Assembly (NCBI RefSeq): GCF_900111325.1
Contig: NZ_FOGW01000045.1
Coordinates: 1 to 5,541, forward strand
Origin: Lachnobacterium bovis
GTDB lineage: Bacteria > Bacillota > Clostridia > Lachnospirales > Lachnospiraceae
Direction: 5' to 3'
Length of the DNA stretch: 5,541 nucleotides
Part shown: positions 1-5,541 of the stretch, one piece after another
Layout: each line of letters opens with the position of its first letter
Numbering within the stretch: position 1 is the stretch's first letter
The notes under the pieces: generated by a model
What the model was told of the DNA's origin: nothing
Seen by the model: the letters and a program-made list of their open reading frames with translations, nothing else
Database searches by the model: none
Translations under genes and position numbers: made by a program

Positions 1-64
1 GTTTTCTGTTTTTTTCGTAGCTGTTTGCTTTAGTTTCTTTTGTGTTTATTGTTTTGCCCTTCAA
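1..64 (-). CDS. 5' end of an unidentified Lys-rich protein, TTG start (partial)
   Basis: Only the first 21 codons lie in the window, and the frame stays open to the left edge. The start is read as TTG at 62-64 because a perfect AGGAGG lies 7 bases upstream and no ATG is available in this frame. The visible residues begin MKGKTINTKETKANSYEKNR and are strongly basic and hydrophilic. That would suit the cytoplasmic tail ahead of a membrane anchor, as in the 376-residue protein encoded at 1436-2566, but no hydrophobic segment is reached, so a third paralogue is only a guess. The gene starts 47 bases after the stop of the 432-residue protein with no terminator between, so it probably belongs to the same operon. 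Its function cannot be named. Confidence 0.6.
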   Translation of the reverse strand, partial: MKGKTINTKETKANSYEKNRK

Positions 65-71
65 ACCTTCA

Positions 72-77
72 CCTCCT
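72..77 (-). promoter_or_regulatory. Shine-Dalgarno site that decides the TTG start
   Basis: The minus strand reads AGGAGGTGA, a near-perfect complement to the 16S rRNA 3' end, 7 bases before the TTG at 62-64. It is the strongest ribosome binding site in the window. It is the main reason to accept a gene here although the start codon is not ATG. Confidence 0.7.
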
Positions 78-111
78 AGGGCGTAGGTACGTGAAAAGAG
101 ATAAATGCTGA

Positions 112-1410
112 TTAATATTTCATGCCTTGAACAACACACTCTGGTTTGACTTTCTTATAATAGTCCTTCAAACTATCAACTGATGCGTTCTTTAAATTTT
201 TAGCACAATCATCTCCAACATGAACTGTATCATAATTTAATTTTTTACCTTCTGGTAAAAGCTGTTTGGCAATCTCGTCAGAATTTTTTTCATCTCCTGC
301 ATACCAATCAATTACATAGTCATCACTTGCATATTTTTTTGCAAATTCTGGGAACTTCTTGGCAAGTTTTGATGACTTATCCAAGTCGCTTCCAAGCATT
401 TTTATATGCACCGGAGTCTTAGCAACATCACTTAAATATGTTGCTCGATATTTGATTTTGTTTGAATCTAATAAAGTTTCAAATGAAGCTCTGTCCATGT
501 AGTTTTTCAAGCAATAGCTGTTTCGTTCTTGTGTTTGTGTTTTTAATGCTGATTGAGCTAGTTGTGTTTTTAATACCAGCTTATCATTTTTTTTATTAAG
601 GCTTGAATCATCTCCACTCTCAATGCTTTCTTTATCTTTAAGCTCATTTGAACCAGAATCTTTTATTCGATCTGGCAACTCATCAAATGAGATTTTCTTC
701 ATCTGATCTTCATCGATATAATATGCAAAATATTCAAAACTATCGATTGTTTTACAATCTAGTTGTTTAGGAATTTCAAAAACCATTATACGCTTTCCTG
801 ATTTGTCAGCACAAATGATTGGATTTTGGAATTCTCCCTTCACCAAGATTCCGTCTTTATCCTTTTGAGAACTTTCAACTAGTTTTTTGCGTACATCTGA
901 TTGGAAATCTGTATTCTCAATCAGTTTTTTTATTTCTGTTAATACATCAACTTTTTTTTCAACTTTTTGAGTATTAATATTATAAATCTGAATTTCTACT
1001 TTTTTACAAAAATCAACATAATCGCCCCTACTATTCTCATTAATACACATTCTTTTCAAAATCTGTGCTTCATAACTTATGAACCTATTTGTATCAATTC
1101 TCATATCATACTCAAAGGAATTATCTGTTCCTTTCCTTTTTACAATACAACAATCTCCACTACTTTTTTTTCTATATACCGCTTTCATTCTACTAAACAA
1201 TGACCCCGTTGAATATAATTTATCTTTTATATCCCAATAATAAATATCTCTTGTTTTTGAATTATTATATTTATTACTTTCTGCTTCAAGCATACTATTA
1301 AAGCTAGGTATACCATTTTCTTTAACAATAAAGCCTATAATAGCACTTACAATAACAATGGCATATAGAAATTTTATATCTATTATTTTGTCCAAAATAT
1401 TATTTTTCAT
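112..1410 (-). CDS. Membrane-anchored protein, candidate T7SS immunity protein, paralogue of the gene at 1436-2566
   Basis: This 432-residue protein belongs to no family I recognise. One hydrophobic segment lies at about residues 13-29, with no lipobox or clear signal-peptidase site, so it is probably a signal anchor with residues 30-432 outside the membrane. Residues 84-240 and 304-394 align with the 376-residue protein. Shared blocks are SGDCCIV (84-90), RIDTNRF (104-110), IQIYNINTQKVEKK (140-153), YMDRASFETLL (304-314), LPEGKKLNY (385-393) and DYY (416-418). The C-terminal block looks like alternating strands and helices. A polar, Ser/Asp/Lys-rich linker at about 246-296 is missing from the paralogue. 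Nine cysteines lie in the exported part. The ATG start has GGGAG 7 bases upstream, and the gene starts 25 bases after the paralogue stops. Its position downstream of an LXG-type effector suggests immunity, but an accessory role is possible. Confidence 0.85.
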   Translation of the reverse strand: MKNNILDKIIDIKFLYAIVIVSAIIGFIVKENGIPSFNSMLEAESNKYNNSKTRDIYYWDIKDKLYSTGSLFSRMKAVYRKKSSGDCCIVKRKGTDNSFEYDMRIDTNRFISYEAQILKRMCINENSRGDYVDFCKKVEIQIYNINTQKVEKKVDVLTEIKKLIENTDFQSDVRKKLVESSQKDKDGILVKGEFQNPIICADKSGKRIMVFEIPKQLDCKTIDSFEYFAYYIDEDQMKKISFDELPDRIKDSGSNELKDKESIESGDDSSLNKKNDKLVLKTQLAQSALKTQTQERNSYCLKNYMDRASFETLLDSNKIKYRATYLSDVAKTPVHIKMLGSDLDKSSKLAKKFPEFAKKYASDDYVIDWYAGDEKNSDEIAKQLLPEGKKLNYDTVHVGDDCAKNLKNASVDSLKDYYKKVKPECVVQGMKY

Positions 1411-1417
1411 TTATCTT

Positions 1418-1422
1418 CTCCC
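1418..1422 (-). promoter_or_regulatory. Shine-Dalgarno site of the 432-residue protein gene
   Basis: GGGAG on the minus strand lies 7 bases before the ATG at 1408-1410, inside the 25-base gap after the upstream stop codon. It supports this start and separate translation initiation in a shared transcript. Confidence 0.6.
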
Positions 1423-1435
1423 AATTATCACTTGC

Positions 1436-2566
1436 TTATTTTTCTGTTTCTTTTTGTTTTTGAATATCTAAATACTCTTGGAAATTTCTACAAACTTTTC
1501 CTTTATAGTAATCATCATAAGGATTTGCTTTTTCTAAATTTAATCCTTTTTTACCATAAGAAACTTTTTGTCCTATCGGTAAAAAATATTCAACTAATTG
1601 ATCTGGATTATTTATTCCATTTATATAGAAGTTTATGCATTTACCCTGCTTACCAATATATTTCTTTAGTTTTGGATAAACCTTATATAGTTTTGCATTT
1701 TTTTTAGGCAATTCACTAGAATCAACACTAATGTATAAATCACAATAAGGATCACTTACAAAACAATAGGTATCTATTTTAGCTTTATTAGTTCTCATCA
1801 GTTCCTTAAAAGTATCAGCATTCATATAACCCGTTTTTTCAGACTTTAAACTTTCTGTTTCATAAGGTTTAAACTTTTCGTCATTACTATACTCATCATA
1901 AAACACTTGATATCCCTCTGAATTTTTTTGTAATATTTTTCCATTGCAAAAAATAACCGGCATACCTATATAATTATTCTTTAAAAACCAAGTTTTTTTT
2001 GCCTTTATTCCATACAGAGCATTATTTTTATCATATTTTTTTAAATACGGCATCAATTCTTCTTCTTTTTCAACTTTTTTCTTGTCAACGTTATAATACT
2101 GTATTTTTAAACTATCCATTCTCATGAAATAATCTTTTGGAAGGAACTCATCGATAATATACTTTCTATCAAAATGCCATGCGTAACGGTATTCATTATG
2201 AGCATCATAAAAATGATTTTTCATAGTTGTAAAAAAATCAAATTTTCGTTGTGAATACTCTGCTTTAAAAGTTGCAAATCTATTCGAAGAAATTCTCTGG
2301 AAATAACAACTCCCTTTATATTTTTTTTTGTCAAAAACTAGACAAACACTATCACCTGGCGTCGTACTTCTTTCCACTAATTCAATAGCAGAAAAATTCA
2401 TGTTTTCAAATTTAGTTTTTACCTTTACATACTTAAAATCAAACGGCACAAAATATACTACTGCTACTGGTAATAATAAAACCAAACACATGATAAATAT
2501 TAACCATTTTCTCTTCTTGTTTTTTTTCTTTAGTTTTGAATCTTGCTTAATATCCGATTTTTTCAC
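1436..2566 (-). CDS. Membrane-anchored protein with basic N-terminal tail, candidate T7SS immunity protein (GTG start)
   Basis: This 376-residue protein belongs to no family I recognise. A very basic tail (residues 1-20, including KLKKKNKKRK) precedes one hydrophobic helix at about 21-40. By the positive-inside rule the tail is cytoplasmic and residues 41-376 lie outside the membrane. The start is GTG at 2564-2566, with AAGGAGG 10 bases upstream. The next in-frame ATG is codon 26, inside the membrane helix, and would destroy the anchor. The exported part matches the next gene's product: GDSVCLV (71-77), RISSNRF (91-97), IQYYNVDKKKVEK (155-167), YMNADTFKEL (247-256) and LPIGQKVSYG (329-338). 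Seven cysteines lie outside the membrane. It is the first gene after the LXG-type effector, the usual place for immunity. Membrane-anchored TipC, which protects against the LXG toxin TelC, is a precedent for the layout, but I see no similarity to TipC. Confidence 0.87.
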   Translation of the reverse strand: MKKSDIKQDSKLKKKNKKRKWLIFIMCLVLLLPVAVVYFVPFDFKYVKVKTKFENMNFSAIELVERSTTPGDSVCLVFDKKKYKGSCYFQRISSNRFATFKAEYSQRKFDFFTTMKNHFYDAHNEYRYAWHFDRKYIIDEFLPKDYFMRMDSLKIQYYNVDKKKVEKEEELMPYLKKYDKNNALYGIKAKKTWFLKNNYIGMPVIFCNGKILQKNSEGYQVFYDEYSNDEKFKPYETESLKSEKTGYMNADTFKELMRTNKAKIDTYCFVSDPYCDLYISVDSSELPKKNAKLYKVYPKLKKYIGKQGKCINFYINGINNPDQLVEYFLPIGQKVSYGKKGLNLEKANPYDDYYKGKVCRNFQEYLDIQKQKETEK

Positions 2567-2576
2567 CTGTCAAATG

Positions 2577-2583
2577 CCTCCTT
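2577..2583 (-). promoter_or_regulatory. Shine-Dalgarno site that supports the GTG start
   Basis: AAGGAGG on the minus strand lies 10 bases before the GTG at 2564-2566. The spacing is a little long, but no other start codon in this frame lies nearby. A TTG in between is in another frame. Confidence 0.65.
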
Positions 2584-2604
2584 GAAAATTTAACTTCATT
2601 TTCA
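2583..2604 (-). other. Short AT-rich inverted repeat at the stop of the LXG gene
   Basis: On the minus strand TGAAAAT (2604-2598) and ATTTTCA (2589-2583) form a perfect 7-base inverted repeat with an 8-base loop. The left arm begins with the TGA stop codon of the 809-residue protein, and the right arm touches the Shine-Dalgarno site of the next gene. The stem has one G-C pair and no T-tract follows, so it is not a normal intrinsic terminator. At most it could tune translation of the downstream gene. It may be chance in AT-rich DNA. Confidence 0.3.
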
Positions 2605-5031
2605 TCTCATTTTAAGACTCACTGAAATTTTATCCCTTTCCTTTTTTATAGCAGAAATCAAAGAATCTTCCTGATTTTTATCAAGATATTGCTCTACTGC
2701 TCTACTAGCTTCACAATATTTATGGATTTCATCTGTACTCATACCACTATTAACACCTTTTCTGATAATTTTTTTAATTTCACTAAGTGATAATCCATAA
2801 ACCTTCTCTAAATCTTTTTTCTTATACCAGTCTGTAAAATTCTGTCCTTTTTTCTTCGGATTTGACTTTTGTGAATCTGGTATACATCCTTTTATAACAT
2901 ACTTTACATTATCATTTTGTTGTTCTCTAGATAAAAGACCTCTCTTTAACTTTCTATAAGCTAAAATTGATGCTATATCCCCTTGTTCAAACGCACTATA
3001 ATGTTCATTATCGCCATCCTCACCAGACGAAACATATGTCATTATATTATCTTCATATACTTGTTTGATTTCTTTTCTTTTATTTTTTAAAAAATTCTTA
3101 TCTTCTTCAATTGCATCATATAATCCTAACAAATTTCCTACCTCCATAGTAGCTCCTGCCATCCCCTTTGCAAATCCCGAACTTTGAACAAGAGCATGAC
3201 TATTTCTTATCTTTGATACTCCAGGAATTCTTGATAAAGAATTTTGCATATCTTTAACAGGTTTTTTAGTAATATCTTTTACTTTTTCATTTATATCTAG
3301 ATTTTCGTCAAACTCTCCCCCATAAATCTCGCCTGCTAACTCTAAAGCCTTATCCCTATCCATGTCATTGCCACATGAAGAAATCAAAACATCTGCGAAA
3401 ACTCCATAAATAGGATTTATCGCAGTTATACCAGCTACCAATGCACTTTTTGATGTATCTTTTGCCCAATCCTTTACAGCATGTGGACCTTCTTTTATTT
3501 CAGATTCAATTGCTTTAATTTTTTGTTCAGCATCCTTTACACTTTTATCCTGATAATACTTCTCTTCAAACTTTTTATTTTTTGTTTTAAAAGTAAATGA
3601 ATCATATATATCCATATGTATAATAATATTATCAATTTTATTGTCATTCGTATTAGTATTCTCCGGATATGAAATATTTGTTATCATCTTAGGCCAAGCA
3701 TACGTACTAGATGCTAATATATATGGTCCAAACGGATTATTTGGTTGACTTTCAACCTTATATTTATATTGTGTTTCTTTAAACTGGTCAAATATGTCAT
3801 AATTAAACATTATGAAGCTTTTTGAACGCTCAAGTGCTTTCACAGCATTCTGCATTATATTTGATTCATAATTATTAACCTCATCTTTTTCGCATATATA
3901 AACCGTTTTACCAAGTAACTCTTTATATGTGTCCTCTGCACCTTGTTTCATAAGTTCAATAAAGCCCTTGCTTCTTTCATACGCTTCTTTATCAGACCTT
4001 TCAACACCATCATCTAGCATTGCATTATAAAATTTTTCCAAATCTTTTTCAGCATTTTTATCATCTGGATTAGAATTAAAATAATAATACTTATTAAAAC
4101 CATTAGTTTGTACAAATCTTTTAGCATATTCGTTTAAATTATCTGCTTTAATCCCCTTAAACGCTGCCTTATAATCACCTTTTATAATGTTAACTGCACA
4201 ATTTAAAGAAGTTCCTTTTTTATCATCATTTTTTTCTATATTAATCAATGTGTCATATAAATCATCTGATGTACAATTATTACTTTTTGTATATTTCTGA
4301 ATTTGTTCCTTTGTTAAATTTTTAGATTCAAAATACAAATTGTTTCTTTCATCATACAATTCATTCAATTTTTTTGAATAACTCTTGTATTCTTTTCTCC
4401 AGGATGCTTTTTTATCTTGCGAATAATTTCCATCTTTTACAGCCCCTTTTTGCACCGAAGCAAGAATCTTTTCTGCTGTACTCTTGTATCCATTTCCTGC
4501 ATCAAATAATGCTTTTGTTGCATTCTCTATCTGATTATATTTTTCAGTTTTTTTTTCAATAATAGCTTTTGCTTCATCCACTTTATTATTCACATTTTGA
4601 ATCTGTTGCATTGATTGTTGTCTGTGTGCTGAATACTCCTTACCCAATAGCTTATCCAAACTTTTTGTTGAAGCATTAAATCCTGCTTTAAACGATGTCC
4701 CTAAATTCATTGAAACAGCCGAAAGCAACTGAGCGTCATGTTGTAATTCTTCAGAATCTAGTACTTCATCACCCACTGTATTCTTTAATTTAAAATATGA
4801 ATTCTGATATTCTGTAATCATTGCATTTATCATCGAAAAATATGCTTTCATATCTTCAACTAGCTCTTTTTCACAGTTAAATCCTGCACATTTTATATCT
4901 GTGGTATTGCTTATTTCACTGTATGAATTTATAGCACTTGCCACATTAGATGTCTCTTTAATGCATGTGGAAATTCCTTCATCACACTCCGTTTTAACTG
5001 TACTTGGATTTAAATAAAATTTTTGACACAT
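2602..5031 (-). CDS. LXG-type T7SS effector with an unrecognised C-terminal domain
   Basis: This 809-residue protein is probably a substrate of the type VIIb secretion system. Residues 1-230 are helical and laid out like an LXG domain. A first helix is followed by CAG (48-50) where LxG is expected, then K62-A-Y-F, which matches the K-x-Y-[FL] after LxG in the family. A predicted coiled coil runs from about 137 to 195 and ends ALFDAGNGY....ILASVQKG, like the usual LXG end. Residues 230-410 are charged and helical. Residues 411-490 look strand-rich, with aromatic and Asp/Tyr residues (HMDIYDSFTF, 472-481). A hydrophobic stretch at 529-551 and a Gly/Ala-rich stretch at 617-641 follow, then a basic helical tail. 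I see no HNH, GHH, ADP-ribosyltransferase or deaminase motif, so activity is unknown. ATG has AAGGAG 7 bases upstream. Two helical partners precede it and two membrane proteins follow, as in toxin-immunity operons. Confidence 0.85.
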   Translation of the reverse strand: MCQKFYLNPSTVKTECDEGISTCIKETSNVASAINSYSEISNTTDIKCAGFNCEKELVEDMKAYFSMINAMITEYQNSYFKLKNTVGDEVLDSEELQHDAQLLSAVSMNLGTSFKAGFNASTKSLDKLLGKEYSAHRQQSMQQIQNVNNKVDEAKAIIEKKTEKYNQIENATKALFDAGNGYKSTAEKILASVQKGAVKDGNYSQDKKASWRKEYKSYSKKLNELYDERNNLYFESKNLTKEQIQKYTKSNNCTSDDLYDTLINIEKNDDKKGTSLNCAVNIIKGDYKAAFKGIKADNLNEYAKRFVQTNGFNKYYYFNSNPDDKNAEKDLEKFYNAMLDDGVERSDKEAYERSKGFIELMKQGAEDTYKELLGKTVYICEKDEVNNYESNIMQNAVKALERSKSFIMFNYDIFDQFKETQYKYKVESQPNNPFGPYILASSTYAWPKMITNISYPENTNTNDNKIDNIIIHMDIYDSFTFKTKNKKFEEKYYQDKSVKDAEQKIKAIESEIKEGPHAVKDWAKDTSKSALVAGITAINPIYGVFADVLISSCGNDMDRDKALELAGEIYGGEFDENLDINEKVKDITKKPVKDMQNSLSRIPGVSKIRNSHALVQSSGFAKGMAGATMEVGNLLGLYDAIEEDKNFLKNKRKEIKQVYEDNIMTYVSSGEDGDNEHYSAFEQGDIASILAYRKLKRGLLSREQQNDNVKYVIKGCIPDSQKSNPKKKGQNFTDWYKKKDLEKVYGLSLSEIKKIIRKGVNSGMSTDEIHKYCEASRAVEQYLDKNQEDSLISAIKKERDKISVSLKMR

Positions 5032-5038
5032 ATCCTTA

Positions 5039-5044
5039 CTCCTT
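5039..5044 (-). promoter_or_regulatory. Shine-Dalgarno site of the LXG-type effector gene
   Basis: AAGGAG on the minus strand lies 7 bases before the ATG at 5029-5031 and immediately after the stop of the 94-residue protein gene. It fixes the effector start and so keeps the early cysteine at residue 2. Confidence 0.6.
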
Positions 5045-5047
5045 TTA

Positions 5048-5332
5048 TTATTTACTGCTATTTTTTTTGCCTTGTTCCTGATCCATTTTTTTATATTTCT
5101 CTTTGATTTCGTCTAATCTTTTAGCTTCATTTTTCGTTGTTGAATTTATTTCTTTCACTTTCTGAGAAATATTACTAAATGATGTTTTTGACTTTTTTAC
5201 TGCTGTCAAAGTTGTTTTACTATCATGATTTTTTTGTGATACATTTTTAAATAAATCCGCTGCTTTATCTAAATCATCAGTAAGTTTTTTTACTGCTTTA
5301 TCATTTATATTAATCCCTGAATTACTACCCAT
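5048..5332 (-). CDS. TIGR04197/DUF3130-like T7SS partner protein (Lap1-like)
   Basis: This 94-residue protein is almost wholly helical and hydrophilic, with no signal peptide or membrane segment and no cysteine. Two helices are suggested, about 10-35 and 45-85, split near a Ser/Asn/Asp-rich turn (32-42). The C-terminal part, EAKRLDEIKEKYKKMD (69-84), resembles the conserved end of the TIGR04197/DUF3130 family and holds YKKMD (80-84), a YxxxD motif of the kind that marks WXG100-like proteins for type VII export. In that family the protein sits just before an LXG gene, binds the LXG helices and supplies the secretion signal (Lap1). Here the LXG-like gene starts 16 bases downstream, which fits. 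There is no WxG at the turn, so a plain EsxA/WXG100 protein is less likely. ATG has GAGG 6 bases upstream. Confidence 0.82.
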   Translation of the reverse strand: MGSNSGININDKAVKKLTDDLDKAADLFKNVSQKNHDSKTTLTAVKKSKTSFSNISQKVKEINSTTKNEAKRLDEIKEKYKKMDQEQGKKNSSK

Positions 5333-5336
5333 CGTA

Positions 5337-5343
5337 CACCTCT
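5337..5343 (-). promoter_or_regulatory. Shine-Dalgarno site overlapping the upstream stop codon
   Basis: AGAGGTG on the minus strand (core GAGG at 5339-5342) lies 6 bases before the ATG at 5330-5332. It overlaps the TAG stop of the upstream small gene (5342-5344), which suggests coupled translation of the two small proteins. Confidence 0.6.
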
Positions 5344-5518
5344 ACCTTTTATCAATCCTATTTAACTCGCTTCTAATTGCATCTTCCTCTTCTTGAAGTC
5401 GAGTTAATTCTCGATTGATTCTTTTTCTCATATCATCAACAAATTCCTGCTGAGTTCTCTCCATATCAATAATCATAGACCTTAATTCATCTATAGTTAT
5501 TTTCAATTTTGGATCCAT
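5342..5518 (-). CDS. Small charged helical protein, possible second LXG partner (Lap2-like), perhaps partial
   Basis: From the ATG at 5516-5518 this frame encodes 58 residues, beginning MDPKLKITIDEL and ending SELNRIDKR. It is rich in Glu, Arg, Asp and Lys and reads as one long amphipathic helix or coiled coil, with no hydrophobic segment and no cysteine. GAGGG at 5529-5533 lies 10 bases before the ATG, which favours this start. The frame is also open upstream to 5541 (adding ANEGEKR), so it may be the end of a longer gene. It lies 9 bases before the TIGR04197-like gene and its stop overlaps that gene's ribosome binding site. In T7SSb operons this slot usually holds a DUF3958 (Lap2) or DUF5082-type helical protein of roughly 90-140 residues, so 58 would be short. 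The family assignment rests on position and helical character only. Confidence 0.6.
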   Translation of the reverse strand: MDPKLKITIDELRSMIIDMERTQQEFVDDMRKRINRELTRLQEEEDAIRSELNRIDKR

Positions 5519-5541
5519 CCTTTTTTCGCCCTCATTTGCAC

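Larger units (their letters stand above)
112..2566 (-). repeat. Tandem pair of paralogous membrane-anchored protein genes
   Basis: The products of 1436-2566 and 112-1410 share architecture (short tail, one membrane helix, large exported part) and at least six sequence blocks in the same order. The last is about 91 residues long and nearly gap-free (residues 247-338 of the first, 304-394 of the second). Identity is low by eye outside these blocks, so this is an old duplication or the joining of two related alleles, not a recent repeat at DNA level. The second copy has an extra polar linker before the final block. Confidence 0.8.

Noticed and set aside
78..93. Possible terminator hairpin after the 432-residue protein gene (CCTA...TAGG)
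   Set aside because: The stem is only 4 bases with no T-tract, and it merges with the next gene's Shine-Dalgarno site.
967..1203. Open frame on the plus strand (78 codons)
   Set aside because: It lies antisense inside the 432-residue protein gene, has no convincing ribosome binding site, and its residues (many Ile, Phe, Asn, Ser) are what AT-rich antisense gives.
1432..1707. Open frame on the plus strand with a hydrophobic product (91 codons)
   Set aside because: It is antisense to the 3' end of the 376-residue protein gene. Leu/Phe-rich runs come from the Lys/Glu-rich codons on the other strand.
2328..2585. Open frame on the plus strand (85 codons)
   Set aside because: It is antisense to the 5' end of the 376-residue protein gene. 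The Phe-rich run mirrors the poly-Lys tail.
2602..3300. Nuclease or ADP-ribosyltransferase toxin in the C-terminal part of the LXG-type protein
   Set aside because: No HNH, GHH, His-Asn-His-like or ART catalytic pattern is visible. The tail is a basic helical region, so no enzyme class is claimed.
4374..4562. Open frame on the plus strand (62 codons)
   Set aside because: It is antisense to the LXG coiled-coil region, short and without context.
1..5541. CRISPR array, tRNA, rRNA, insertion sequence or attachment site
   Set aside because: No direct repeats with spacers, cloverleaf, transposase or terminal inverted repeats were seen. The window is almost fully coding.

Overview
This is an AT-rich window in which every supported gene lies on the minus strand, read from right to left. 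The strong Shine-Dalgarno sequences (AGGAGG type), TTG and GTG starts, AT-rich codons and gene families point to a low-GC Bacillota genome (Clostridia, Erysipelotrichia or bacilli-like). The sequence alone does not fix the genus.

The layout in transcription order is: (1) a small, highly charged helical protein at 5342-5518, possibly continuing past the right edge; (2) a 94-residue helical protein at 5048-5332 that looks like the TIGR04197/DUF3130 family and has a C-terminal YxxxD motif; (3) an 809-residue protein at 2602-5031 whose N-terminus is laid out like an LXG domain; (4) a 376-residue single-pass membrane protein at 1436-2566; (5) a 432-residue single-pass membrane protein at 112-1410, clearly a paralogue of the previous one; (6) the first 21 codons of a further gene at 1-64, running off the left edge. 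Intergenic gaps are 9, 16, 35, 25 and 47 bases. Nothing inside looks like a strong terminator, so this is probably one operon whose promoter lies beyond the right edge.

The order small helical protein, TIGR04197-like protein, LXG-like protein is the classic arrangement of a type VIIb secretion (T7SSb) effector with its two LXG-associated helical partners (Lap2, Lap1). The partners bind the LXG helices and carry the export signal. Genes just downstream of LXG toxins usually encode immunity proteins. Here that position holds two related proteins, each with an N-terminal membrane anchor and a large domain predicted to sit outside the membrane, possibly followed by a third.

I recognise no toxin family in the C-terminal half of the 809-residue protein and no known immunity family in the paralogous pair. 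The most interesting reading is therefore an undescribed LXG effector with a duplicated, membrane-anchored candidate immunity family. Function is inferred from position and architecture, not from a recognised catalytic motif.
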